NCBI GenBank assembly: GCA_020053305.1
Contig: JAGVNJ010000062.1
Span: 1 to 47,006 of the forward strand
Source of the DNA: Candidatus Edwardsiibacteriota bacterium
Lineage (GTDB): Bacteria; Edwardsbacteria; AC1; EtOH8
Direction: 5' to 3'
Length of the DNA stretch: 47,006 bases
Made by a program: the position numbers and the translations under genes. Under the pieces are notes generated by a model that was not told the DNA's origin, made no database searches, and was given only the letters and a program-made list of their open reading frames with translations. Positions 31,692-40,045 of the stretch are shown here, in pieces. The first letter of the stretch is position 1; every line of letters starts with the position of its first letter.

Positions 31692-32762
31692 TTAAACAAA
31701 ATCTGCCATGATGGCCCTGACCATTTTGGCCCTTTCCCCGTCCCGTTCGGGAGCCTCCATCCGGGCGTCCAGCATGATCTGCAGATGGGCCGGCTGGGTG
31801 ATGATCAGCAGTTTGTTGAGGGCATTCAGCCTTCTCCTGGGAAACAGTTCCAGGGCGATGCCCAGGCGCAGGGAGGATGACAGCTCCAGGTATTCCTGGG
31901 TGGAAAGCATCCGGGCGTTGGCCAGGATGCCGAAGGCCCTCCAGATATTGTCCTCGGTCTGCCGGCGGGCGCGGTCCATGATGTAACGGCGGGTCTCCAG
32001 CTCCTGTTCCATCAGGCTGCGGCCCACCCGCTCCACATTCTCTATTATCTCCAGTTCGTTCCGGCCCAGGGTGGCCCGGTTGGAGATCTGAAAGATGTCC
32101 CCGGCCACCTCGCTGCCCTCGCCATAGAAACCCCGCACCAGAATCCCCTGACATTCCAGCTGGTTCAAAAGTTTTTCTATTTTTTTGGCCCGCACCAGGG
32201 CCGGAAGGTGGATCAGCAGCGAGGCCCTTAAACCCGTGCCCAGGTTGCTGGGGCAGCAGGTCAAAAAACCCCACTCCGGGGAATAGGCCATCTCCAGTCT
32301 CTGTTGCAGCTGATCGTCCACCTGATCCACTATCCGGAAAGCTTCGATCAGATCCAGGCCCGGCAGCAGGCTCTGCATCCGGATATGGTCCTCCTCGTTG
32401 ATCATCAGGTCCAGCGACTGGTTCCTTCCCACCAGCACCCCGGTCCCGTTCTTTTTATCCATCAGGTCGGAGCTGATCAGCCGGCGCTCCCAAAGGACCG
32501 TCATGTCCAGCTGGGTCAGAACCTCCAGGTCGAAGAAAGCGGCATCGCCGAAATAATTCACCGATGAGGAAGCTTTCCGGATCTCCTCCCGGACCAGGCT
32601 GCGCTCATCCTGTTCGGAGCGTCCGGGGAAAAGATGCTCCGCCAGGTTGCGGGCCAGCCGCACCCGGCTGGAGATCACCACTCCGGGATCGCTGTCCGGT
32701 GTTTTAAGCCATCCAGCCTCCTGACCGATCAGGCCCTGTATGCCGTTATCGGGAAGGTTCAT
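31692..32762 (-). CDS. mcsB: Protein arginine kinase McsB
   Basis: A 356-residue kinase related to creatine/arginine kinases that phosphorylates arginines on proteins, marking them for ClpCP. Motifs are VVISSRVRLARNLAEHLFPG, NEEDHIRMQ (Glu near 121), CCPSNLGTGLRAS (Cys near 168) and RGFYGEGSEVAGDIFQISN (Glu near 212). Spacing matches the Gram-positive enzymes. The C-terminal domain contains LSSSLRLGIALEL, where the phosphoarginine-binding pocket is found in known McsB. The ATG overlaps the mcsA stop as ATGA. All catalytic positions I can place are intact. Confidence 0.95.
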   Translation of the reverse strand: MNLPDNGIQGLIGQEAGWLKTPDSDPGVVISSRVRLARNLAEHLFPGRSEQDERSLVREEIRKASSSVNYFGDAAFFDLEVLTQLDMTVLWERRLISSDLMDKKNGTGVLVGRNQSLDLMINEEDHIRMQSLLPGLDLIEAFRIVDQVDDQLQQRLEMAYSPEWGFLTCCPSNLGTGLRASLLIHLPALVRAKKIEKLLNQLECQGILVRGFYGEGSEVAGDIFQISNRATLGRNELEIIENVERVGRSLMEQELETRRYIMDRARRQTEDNIWRAFGILANARMLSTQEYLELSSSLRLGIALELFPRRRLNALNKLLIITQPAHLQIMLDARMEAPERDGERAKMVRAIMADFV

Positions 32763-33268
32763 TTGGCCCCGCTGGTCTCCAATTGCCTGATCTGGTCTCG
32801 CAGGGACGCCGCCCTCTCGTACTCCTCTTTGAGCACCGCTGCCTGCAGTTCCTGCCTGAGCCGCTCCACCCGGTTTTCGGAGGGCGCGGCTTTGATTTTA
32901 CCGGAGGCCGGAGCGGCCTTGCCCAGATGATCGTTGATGCCGTGTATCTGCCTGACTAAGGGTTTGAGGCTGGCATTGAACACCTGATAGCAGCCGGGGC
33001 AGCCCAGCCGGCCCAGCTTTTTAAAATCGGTCAGGGCCAGTCCGCATTTGGGGCATTGGGCCGCATTATCGTCGTCCTGCTCGGAGCTGATATCACGGAT
33101 CATCCCGGCCAGCATATCGCCCAAGGACGACAGGGCCAGGTTCAGGCTCTTGGCCAGGCCTTTGAGTTCGGCGCACTCCCGGCACAGGTTGTATTCGGTG
33201 TTCCGACTGTCCCGCACCTCGGTGTAGCGCATCACGGCCTGGTTTTTTTTGCACAGATCGCAAATCAT
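32759..33268 (-). CDS. mcsA: McsA-type zinc-finger activator of McsB
   Basis: A 169-residue protein with four CxxC pairs: CDLC at the N-terminus, CREC, CPKC and CPGC. A UVR motif closes the protein (LQAAVLKEEYERAASLRDQI). In Firmicutes McsA binds and activates McsB. Start: ATG 33268 (MICDLCKKNQAV); a TTG three codons upstream is possible. No ribosome binding site is evident in the AT-rich leader. It heads the operon behind a consensus promoter at 33393-33421; the 4-bp overlap couples it to mcsB. Confidence 0.93.
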   Translation of the reverse strand: MICDLCKKNQAVMRYTEVRDSRNTEYNLCRECAELKGLAKSLNLALSSLGDMLAGMIRDISSEQDDDNAAQCPKCGLALTDFKKLGRLGCPGCYQVFNASLKPLVRQIHGINDHLGKAAPASGKIKAAPSENRVERLRQELQAAVLKEEYERAASLRDQIRQLETSGAK

Positions 33269-33392
33269 AATGATCAATAGTTGATTAATAATTTATGAGA
33301 TAATTGAGGGATAAGTGCCTTCACATTTTCAGGCTGCCAGGTATGATAGATTTCTTAAGAGCGACATGCTTCCATATCCGCTAACATAAGTA

Positions 33393-33421
33393 AATATAGC
33401 CATTAAACCCCGCTTTGTCAA
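33393..33421 (-). promoter_or_regulatory. Consensus promoter of mcsA-mcsB-clpC
   Basis: TTGACA (33421-33416), a 17-nt spacer, and TATATT (33398-33393), directly after the mfd stop codon. No tandem GGTCAAA CtsR operator and no CIRCE element is seen nearby. The leader to ATG 33268 is about 118 nt. Confidence 0.85.
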
Positions 33422-33455
33422 CCCATGATAACCCAAAGGAGGTTGCTGGAAGTTT

Positions 33456-36400
33456 TCAGTTCCCGGCTGAGAACAGCTCCCCGGAAACGGCCGATATATC
33501 CGGCCGGCTGCCCAGGGCTATCCTGGCGCAGAAATTTTTTGCGGCGATGAACTCCAGGGGCTGGCGGATGTTCCGGACCAGTTTCTCTAACTTCTCCCGG
33601 GACGGGCTCCGGTCCTCCGGCCACCAGACCTCCAGTTTTGATCCCTCCCATTTGATCCGGACCGCGCCTAGGCTGGCCGCCCCCAGCCGGAGCCGGGCCG
33701 CCTCAATAAGACGGCTGACCTCCTCCGGCGGCGGGCCGAAGCGGTCGGACATCTCCTCGCGGATCCTGTCGAATTTATCCATATCGCCGATCTTGTTCAG
33801 CTGGCGGTAGAGGTTGATCCTCTCGTTGGGATCCTCCACATAGTCCTGGGGGATCAGGGCCTTCCCCGGGATCTCCACCTTGACATCGATTTGGGGCACG
33901 GCCGGCAGGCCTTTCAGCTCCCGGACCGCCTCCTCCAGCAGCTGGCAATAAAGCTCGAAGCCCACCGCTATCATGTTGCCGTGCTGCTCCCGCCCCAGAA
34001 GGTTCCCGGCCCCCCGGATCTCCAAATCGCGCAGGGCCAGCTGGAACCCGGATCCCAGCTCGGACAGCTCTTCGATCACCCGTAGCCGCTTGCGGGCCAC
34101 CTCGTTGATCCGCCCGCCCTTGGGGATTATCAGGTGGGCGAAGGCCCGCTTGTTGGAGCGCCCCACCCGGCCCCGCAACTGGTAAAGCTGGGCCAGGCCG
34201 AACTTGTCGGCCCGGTTGATGATGATGGTGTTGACGTTGGGTATGTCCAGGCCCGATTCGATGATGGTGGTGGCCACCAGCACGTCGTAGCGCTTGGCGG
34301 TGAAGGCCAGCATCACCCGCTCCAGCTCCCGTTCCTCCATCTGGCCGTGGGCGAAGGCCACCTCGGTTCCCGGCACCAAACTGGCGATATAGGCGGTCAT
34401 GGCGGCGATGGACTGCACCCGGTTGTGCAGGAAGAACACCTGGCCGCCCCGGTCCACCTCCCGCAGGATGGCCTCTTTGATCTTCTGGGCGTTCCACAGG
34501 ACCACCTCGGTGATCACCGCCAGCCGGTCCTTGGGCGGGGTCTCGATGTTGGAGATGTCCCGGGCCCCCAGCAGCGACATGTGCAGGGTCCGGGGGATGG
34601 GGGTGGCGGTCATGGTCAGCACGTCCACCGCTTTGAATAACTGCTTGAGCTTCTCCTTGTGGGCCACCCCAAAGCGCTGTTCCTCGTCCACTACCAGCAG
34701 GCCCAGTTTCTTGAATTCAACATCCTTCTGGATCAGGCGGTGGGTGCCGATGACGATGTCCACCTCCCCGGCGGCTATGGCCTTGATGATGTTCTTCTGG
34801 TCGCCGTGCTTGCGGAAGCGCGACAGCATCTCCACCTTGATGGGATAATCGGCCAGCCGCTCTCGAAAGGTCTGGTAATGTTGTTCGGCCAGCACCGTGG
34901 TGGGCACCAGCACCGCCGCCTGATGGCCGTCCATCACCGCCTTGAAGGCCGCCCTGATGGCCACCTCGGTCTTGCCGTAGCCCACGTCGCCGCACAGCAG
35001 GCGATCCATGGGCTTGTCGCTCTCCATGTCGGTTTTGATATCCCCGATGGCCTTTAACTGGTCGGGCGTCTCCTGGTAGATAAAGGAGGCCTCCAGCTCC
35101 TTCTGCCACAGGGTGTCGGGCGAGAATTTTATCCCCGGCTGGGATTTGCGGGCCGCATACAGGGCCAGCAGTTCCTTGGCCATGTCATGGGCCGAGCGCT
35201 TGGCCCGGGCCTTGGTCTCCCCCCAGGTCGCCGAGCCCAGCTTGGAGAGGCTGGGGTGCTGCCCCTCCTCGGCCGAGTATTTTTGGACCCTTTTCAGCTG
35301 ATCCACCGGCAGGTACAGCTTGTCGTTATCCCGGAAGATTAGCAGCAGGCACTCCGTCTGCCGTCCCTCAATGTTAAGGTTGCTCAGGCCCCGATACTGA
35401 CAGATGCCGTGATCCACGTGCACCATGAAGTCGCCTTTCCTCAGGGCCTCCAGGCTGCGGATGGCCCCGCCCCCCTTGAAGAACCGTCTGGCCCTTCTCC
35501 GTTTCTCCCGGGCGAATGTCTCCCGCTCGGTGACGGCGCACAAAAAGGCCTCGGGAAAGATGAAGCCGCTGTGCAGCCCGGCCACGGTGATGTCGGCGAC
35601 TCGCGATCTGGTCTGGCCGTCGATGATCTCGTTCAGGCGCTCCTGCTGTCCCTGGTTGTCGCACAGCAGAAAGATCTGAAAGTTGTCCTGGTGCAGTTTC
35701 TCTATCCTGGCCCCCAGCAGATCCAGGTTGGACATGAAGGGCTCCACCGGCTGGATGCCGATGCGGACGATCTCCTCAGGCGATCTCTCCTCGGACATCC
35801 CGAAGCCGGCACCGGAGGTCACCAGCAGGCGGCTACAGGCGGACAGGCCCCGCCGGAACTGCTCGCCGCTGGCGAATCTATTATCGTTGACCATGTCGTG
35901 GTATTCCTCGGACAGCTCGGCCCATTCGGAGGAGATCTCCCCCGGCTCGTCCATGATCACCAAACAATTCTCCGGCAGATGCTCCAGCAGCAGGGCGGTC
36001 CTTTGGGAGGCCTCCATCCGGGGCAGGATGGTGACCCTTTCCAGCCGGGCGGTGGAGCGCTGGTCCACCAGGCTGAAGCGGCGCAGCGAGACCAGGATAT
36101 CGTCGTCCAGTTCCAATCTGACCGGCCCCTCCTCGCTGAAGCTGGCGATGTCGATGATGGAGCCCCGCAGGCTGATGTCGCCGATGCCCGATACCACCGG
36201 CTGGCGTTCATAACCGGAATCTACCAGCTTGGCCAGCAGCTCCTCCCGATCCAGCTTCATGCCTAAAGAAAGATCGATCCTACACTGGGCGAACTCGGAC
36301 GGGTTGATGGTGCGCTGGATGACCGACCGGGCCGAGGCCAGGATAAGGGCCGGCTGTTTGGACGACAGGGCCTGCAGGCATTCCATCCGGCTGCCCACCA

Positions 36401-36701
36401 GCTCCACGTCCGGCTCCTTCTGGTCGCCCGGCAGGATGTCCCAGGCCGCCCACCATCTGATGTTCTCCGGGCCCAATATAACGGAGAGGTTGTCCCGCTG
36501 GCGCTCGGCCTCCTCGTCGCCGGGGGTGATCCACAGCACGGTCCGGGCTTTTTTGGCGTACAGCCCGGAGACGATCACCGACTTGCCGGCCTCGCAGGGC
36601 CCGGTCAGGCCGAACAGCTTTTGATCGGAGGCATACATCTGGAAAAGCTTGCCGAACGAAGGGCTTTGGTAAACCGCTTTTGAAAATTTATCCCAGATCA
36701 T
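33456..36701 (-). CDS. mfd: Transcription-repair coupling factor Mfd
   Basis: A 1081-residue translocase that removes stalled RNA polymerase and recruits UvrA. The N-terminal half has the UvrB-like module (LTGPCEAGKSVIVSGLYAKK, where the Walker-like region is degenerate). The RNA-polymerase interacting domain starts at about 423 (DFMVHVDHGICQYRGL). Superfamily 2 motor motifs are LLCGDVGYGKTEVAIRAAFK (near 570), VVDEEQRFG (near 669), TMTATPIPRTLH, ESGLDIPNVNTI and QLRGRVGRSNK. The C-terminal TRCF domain ends the protein. It is about 70 residues shorter than E. coli Mfd. No clear promoter; repeats lie upstream. Confidence 0.95.
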   Translation of the reverse strand: MIWDKFSKAVYQSPSFGKLFQMYASDQKLFGLTGPCEAGKSVIVSGLYAKKARTVLWITPGDEEAERQRDNLSVILGPENIRWWAAWDILPGDQKEPDVELVGSRMECLQALSSKQPALILASARSVIQRTINPSEFAQCRIDLSLGMKLDREELLAKLVDSGYERQPVVSGIGDISLRGSIIDIASFSEEGPVRLELDDDILVSLRRFSLVDQRSTARLERVTILPRMEASQRTALLLEHLPENCLVIMDEPGEISSEWAELSEEYHDMVNDNRFASGEQFRRGLSACSRLLVTSGAGFGMSEERSPEEIVRIGIQPVEPFMSNLDLLGARIEKLHQDNFQIFLLCDNQGQQERLNEIIDGQTRSRVADITVAGLHSGFIFPEAFLCAVTERETFAREKRRRARRFFKGGGAIRSLEALRKGDFMVHVDHGICQYRGLSNLNIEGRQTECLLLIFRDNDKLYLPVDQLKRVQKYSAEEGQHPSLSKLGSATWGETKARAKRSAHDMAKELLALYAARKSQPGIKFSPDTLWQKELEASFIYQETPDQLKAIGDIKTDMESDKPMDRLLCGDVGYGKTEVAIRAAFKAVMDGHQAAVLVPTTVLAEQHYQTFRERLADYPIKVEMLSRFRKHGDQKNIIKAIAAGEVDIVIGTHRLIQKDVEFKKLGLLVVDEEQRFGVAHKEKLKQLFKAVDVLTMTATPIPRTLHMSLLGARDISNIETPPKDRLAVITEVVLWNAQKIKEAILREVDRGGQVFFLHNRVQSIAAMTAYIASLVPGTEVAFAHGQMEERELERVMLAFTAKRYDVLVATTIIESGLDIPNVNTIIINRADKFGLAQLYQLRGRVGRSNKRAFAHLIIPKGGRINEVARKRLRVIEELSELGSGFQLALRDLEIRGAGNLLGREQHGNMIAVGFELYCQLLEEAVRELKGLPAVPQIDVKVEIPGKALIPQDYVEDPNERINLYRQLNKIGDMDKFDRIREEMSDRFGPPPEEVSRLIEAARLRLGAASLGAVRIKWEGSKLEVWWPEDRSPSREKLEKLVRNIRQPLEFIAAKNFCARIALGSRPDISAVSGELFSAGN

Positions 36702-36737
36702 ATTATGTTTGTGTTATTAAGCTTATTTAAATCTCTC

Positions 36738-36860
36738 ACAAAACCACAGAGGCACTAAGATTATTTTGTAATTACCCAGAACTAAGATTGCCCTTTGAGT
36801 CTTTGTGTGAAAATATTCTTGGTTAATTTTTTGTGTTTTTCGTGTATTTCGTGGGCAGCA
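36738..36860. repeat. Dispersed repeats upstream of mfd
   Basis: AAAACCACAGAGGCACTAAG (36739-36758) is a reverse copy of the CTTAGTGTCTCTGTGG family. CTTTGAGTCTTTGTGTGAAA and TTTTTCGTGTATTTCGTGGG follow, both of the same generic style. No gene is seen in 36702-36978. Confidence 0.5.
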
Positions 36861-36884
36861 TCCCCGAACCATAAACGCCGAAAG

Positions 36885-36916
36885 GCCAAGGCCCCGCTTG
36901 CATGGGGGGTCTTGGC
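36885..36916 (-). terminator. Hairpin terminator of the GNAT gene
   Basis: GCCAAGGCCCC (36885-36895) pairs imperfectly with GGGGGTCTTGGC (36905-36916) around GCTTGCATG. It lies about 63 bp after the GNAT stop. T-rich sequence follows better on the plus strand, so direction is uncertain. Confidence 0.5.
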
Positions 36917-36978
36917 TGTTCTTTTATTCGATTAGAAGTAATTATACACCGAAAGGATATTTTTGTAAAGCTCTAAAA

Positions 36979-37758
36979 TCAAACGCTATGGGCCATAAAC
37001 TCGTTATACTCCCCGCAATATTCGAAGCCCAGCTTCCGATAGCATTTGACGGCCCCGGCATTCCCGCCCAGCACATTGAGCCCGATGACATCGACAGTCT
37101 TAAGAAGATTTTGGCACAACGCCGCGGTGACCTTCGTTCCCAGCCCTTGCCCCCGCAGTTCCAGTAATGTGGCGATGTTGCCCAGCGCCGCCACTTTGTA
37201 CTTCGGCGAGTAGACATGGATCCCGGCGATGCTTACAAGATGACCGCCCTGGCGGATCCCGAAATACTGTCCGGTCTCCAGCATACGTGAATCGAACCAG
37301 TTACCGGGGTAACTGGAGGCGTAGAAATTCAATATCTCTTCCCTGTCGGAGGCATTCAATGGCACGGCGCCGGCGGTATCGGTATCCTTCAGCTTGCCCG
37401 GCCGGGACAGCGCCATCTTATGGTGGGCGCCGTGCGGGTCTAATCGAAACTTTGCTTTCAATATCCCTTCCAGTCCCGGGGTCAGATGGCAGTAGAACCT
37501 GTCCGGCATTTCACCAGCCAGTTGAACCAGAAGTTCTTCCATGAAAGGGGATCCCGGCTGATCCAGGGCCAAAAGGACCGGCAGTTCGGTGCCGCGGTAT
37601 AACAGGGCTATGGCCTTTGTTTCCCCGCCAACCTGATGCGCATACCAGGTGGTATAGGGGAAGAAGAAATCATCCAGATCGCCCAGCTCGTAGAGGTGCA
37701 GGGCGGTGTTGCGCCGCAGAAACAATTCGATGATGGTCTTATCTGTCAAAACTTTCAT
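36979..37758 (-). CDS. GNAT-family N-acetyltransferase
   Basis: A 259-residue protein. The C-terminal half is a GNAT domain with acetyl-CoA motif LELRGQGLGTKVTAALCQNL (near 197-216) and GLNVLGGNAGAVKCYRKLGF (near 230-249). The N-terminal half (LRRNTALHLYELGDLDDFFF, then ALLYRGTELPVLLALD) resembles two-domain GNATs of the FR47/GCN5-like type. The acceptor substrate cannot be inferred. It is a single gene between mfd and the MATE exporter, with repeats on both sides. Start ATG 37758 overlaps the edge of an intergenic repeat (AGAACGCTGATGAACGCTGA). Confidence 0.85.
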   Translation of the reverse strand: MKVLTDKTIIELFLRRNTALHLYELGDLDDFFFPYTTWYAHQVGGETKAIALLYRGTELPVLLALDQPGSPFMEELLVQLAGEMPDRFYCHLTPGLEGILKAKFRLDPHGAHHKMALSRPGKLKDTDTAGAVPLNASDREEILNFYASSYPGNWFDSRMLETGQYFGIRQGGHLVSIAGIHVYSPKYKVAALGNIATLLELRGQGLGTKVTAALCQNLLKTVDVIGLNVLGGNAGAVKCYRKLGFEYCGEYNEFMAHSV

Positions 37759-37974
37759 AGAACGCTGATGAACGCTGATTTTATCGATATTAATTGCAAT
37801 TGCTTTTTGAACCGCCAGTGCCCCCGCTGTAGCTATGGCACTCGAGGAAGCCGATATAAAGCGTAAGCGGAAGGCGCCAAGAACGCCAAGATTTTTTAAT
37901 TTCCCTTTGCGGGCTTTGATGGCGTCGGACGCTGATGAACGCTGATCTTATCGATCCAGTTTAAGAATATCAGT
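37757..37974. repeat. Dispersed repeats between the MATE and GNAT genes
   Basis: AGAACGCTGATGAACGCTGA begins at 37757. GGACGCTGATGAACGCTGAT starts at about 37928, with ATCGAT and then GCGGGTATCTGCGTCC to about 38000, reaching into the 3' end of the MATE gene. The middle (37800-37920) contains GCGTAAGCGGAAGGCGCCAA. No gene is seen. Confidence 0.55.
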
Positions 37975-39351
37975 TCAATCTGCGGGTATCTGCGTCCCAT
38001 TTAAGGTGGCGTGTTTCGCATTCAGCTTTTTCACCTCCCGCAATATCATCAACGCAGTTATGGACGCCGCAATGAAATCCGCTATCGGCCCGGACAGCCA
38101 CACCCCGTCGATCCCCAGCAGCGGCGGCAGGATCAGCACCATCGGTATCAGCACGATCACCTGGCGCAGCATATTGAGGAACATGGCGATCCTGGCCTTG
38201 CCGATGGCCTGGAAGAAATTACCGCCCACCACCTGGAAGCCCACCACCGGAAAGGCCGCCAGCAGTATCCGCATGCCGCGCACTCCGATCTCGGCCAGCC
38301 GCGGGTCGCTGGTGTTGAACAGGGCGATGATGGCCTGGGGAAATATCTCCACCGCCAGCCAACCGGCCACGGTGATGCCCGTGCCGGCGATCAAGGCCAG
38401 TTTGAGGGTCTTTTTGACCCTGGCATACTGCTGGGCTCCGTAGTTGAATCCGATGATGGGCTGGGAGGCCATGTTGACGGCGATCACGCAGAACACCACC
38501 ATCACGGCCACGCTGTTGATGATTCCCATAGCCCCCACCGCCAGATCCCCGCCGTACTTTATCAGCTGGATGTTGAACAGCGCGTTGATGACGCTGCCGG
38601 CCAATTGCATGGCGAAAGGAGCCATCCCGATGGAGAAGATGCCCAGCACGATCTTCTTATCCAGCCGCAGATTGACGGTCTGCAGTTTCAGGCCGCTCCT
38701 GCCGCCGGTGAAGTGCAGCAGCACCCAGCTGCTGGTGATGGCCATGGAGATCACCGTGGCGATGGCCGCCCCGGCCACCCCCATCTGGAAGACGAAGATG
38801 AACAGCGGGTCCAGCAGGGCGTTGGCCACCGCCCCGATCAGCATGGTGTACATGGCGATCTTGGCGTGGCCCTCGGCCCGGATCATGTTGTTCATCCCGA
38901 AGCCCAGCCCCTGAAAGATGTTCCCCCATAGGATGATGGTGATGTACTGCTTGGCGTAGCCCAAAGTGTCCGGCCCGGCCCCGAACATGGAGAGGATGGT
39001 GTCCCGGAAGATCAGGCCCAGCACCGTGACGCCGAAGGAGATGATCACCAGCAGGGTGAAGGCGTTGCCCAGGATCTTCTCGGCCTCCGGCTTGTTCTGC
39101 TGGCCCAGCCGGATGGAGACCAATGAAGCCGAGCCCATGCCCACCAGCATGCCGAAGGCCATGGCGATGATCATGATGGGAAAGGTGACCGACAGGCCGG
39201 ACAGCGCCAGCGCCCCCACCCCCCGCCCGATGTAGATCCGGTCCACGATGTTGTACAGGGTGTTGGCCAGCACGCCGATGATGGCCGGGACGAAATATTT
39301 CCACAGCAGTTTGCCTACCGGGGTCTGCCCCAGTTCCTGGGAACGGTCCAA
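37975..39351 (-). CDS. MATE-family multidrug/Na+ exporter
   Basis: A 458-residue inner-membrane exporter with about twelve hydrophobic segments in two homologous halves; the first begins LLWKYFVPAIIGVLANTLYN. IVDRIYIGRGVGALALSGLS is a MATE hallmark (MepA/NorM-like). The family exports cationic drugs using Na+ or H+; the substrate here is unknown. Start choice: the longer frame begins at ATG 39378, but that ATG is part of a dispersed GGGAATGAC repeat. AGGAG (39363-39359) lies 7 nt before a TTG at 39351, giving MDRSQELGQTPVGKLLWKYF. The 3' end overlaps a CTGCG repeat. Confidence 0.9.
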   Translation of the reverse strand: MDRSQELGQTPVGKLLWKYFVPAIIGVLANTLYNIVDRIYIGRGVGALALSGLSVTFPIMIIAMAFGMLVGMGSASLVSIRLGQQNKPEAEKILGNAFTLLVIISFGVTVLGLIFRDTILSMFGAGPDTLGYAKQYITIILWGNIFQGLGFGMNNMIRAEGHAKIAMYTMLIGAVANALLDPLFIFVFQMGVAGAAIATVISMAITSSWVLLHFTGGRSGLKLQTVNLRLDKKIVLGIFSIGMAPFAMQLAGSVINALFNIQLIKYGGDLAVGAMGIINSVAVMVVFCVIAVNMASQPIIGFNYGAQQYARVKKTLKLALIAGTGITVAGWLAVEIFPQAIIALFNTSDPRLAEIGVRGMRILLAAFPVVGFQVVGGNFFQAIGKARIAMFLNMLRQVIVLIPMVLILPPLLGIDGVWLSGPIADFIAASITALMILREVKKLNAKHATLNGTQIPAD

Positions 39352-39375
39352 ATGAGTTCTCCTGAAAGGCTGTGT

Positions 39376-39406
39376 CATTCCCGCGCAGGCGGGAATCCAG
39401 CTTGAT
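39376..39406. repeat. GTCATTCCCGC...GCGGGAATCC dispersed repeat
   Basis: GTCATTCCCGCGCAGGCGGG continuing AATCCAG, with CCCGC/GCGGG pairing. Related copies are at 15706-15732 (GGGTTCCCGA...TCGGGAATGAC) and, decayed, at 46969-47006. It provides the ATG formerly readable as the MATE start. Confidence 0.7.
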
Positions 39407-39484
39407 TTATGTTATAGTGGCTATGATGTTTGATTAGTTACGAGGGAGATTTGCCCACGCCTGCCCGCACGTGCCAAAGGCAGA

Positions 39485-39516
39485 CCCGCCTATATGAACT
39501 TACCTGCGGTGGCGGG
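39485..39516. repeat. 32-bp palindrome-ended repeat, copy 2
   Basis: CCCGCCTATATGAACTTACC ending GGTGGCGGG. Related copies are at 43534-43565 (CCCGCCTATCTGGACTACTT ... GGCGGG) and 15774-15805 in reverse orientation. The rest of 39407-39569 has no gene. Confidence 0.6.
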
Positions 39517-39569
39517 CTATATGGGCTATCCTGATAATGGCGGGAAATGCACAAAAGACACAAACCTAG

Positions 39570-39692
39570 CTTTTTATTGGCGATACCATAAATGATATCG
39601 CTGGATACTCAACAAGGCTTCTATGAAGCCTACACCAGAAGGCCGCAAATGTGGCCTTGATGAAACCCAGCGATAGGCTTCAGCCTATCGCT
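39570..39692. repeat. Multi-hairpin element, copy A
   Basis: Four consecutive hairpins: GCGATACCAT/ATGATATCGC (39580-39601), AGGCTTC/GAAGCCT (39615-39631), AAGGCCGC/GTGGCCTT (39639-39658) and AGCGATAGGCT/AGCCTATCGCT (39669-39692). The inverted copy B at 42401-42578 keeps all four stems while loop bases differ (AA versus CA, TAT versus GTT, AAAT versus AATT). Confidence 0.85.
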
Positions 39693-39707
39693 GTCCCAAA
39701 CAAAACA

Positions 39708-39728
39708 GTGCGGGCAGGGAACCCGCAC
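39708..39728 (-). terminator. Terminator of the interrupted protease gene
   Basis: GTGCGGG (39708-39714) and CCCGCAC (39722-39728) form a 7-bp stem. On the minus strand TGTTTTGTTT follows. It lies about 70 bp after the original protease stop codon (39799-39797). Confidence 0.7.
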
Positions 39729-39973
39729 CGTGAGTGTATTATAGCCGAAAGGATGCTGATATTCAAGATAGGTTGTTGATCATACCTTGCGCTATTTTAT
39801 TTATAATATTTTGCTGACTCCATCAGTATTTCTTTAACTCTAAATGCTGGCACTACAATACCCATAGAAATTGGGCTTGTTGATTTTACTGGATTATCCT
39901 CAATAATGCGTTAAAACCACAATGGATGATTCAAGAGATATAGATATTACAAGCGTCTTGCGCTATAATTGGC

Positions 39974-40014
39974 CTTGGACAAATCATTACCTTTTAGGTA
40001 TGGATTTGTCCAAG
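39974..40014 (+). promoter_or_regulatory. Hairpin in the transposase leader
   Basis: CTTGGACAAATC (39974-39985) pairs with GATTTGTCCAAG (40003-40014); a nested TACCT/AGGTA stem lies inside. It ends 31 nt before the transposase ATG. Such leaders can limit translation from read-in transcripts; that role is an inference. Confidence 0.55.
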
Positions 40015-40045
40015 CCATTATTTACGTTTTATAATAGTACCAACC

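Noticed and set aside
33278-33455. CtsR or HrcA operator before mcsA
   Set aside because: No tandem GGTCAAA motif and no CIRCE inverted repeat could be found by eye.
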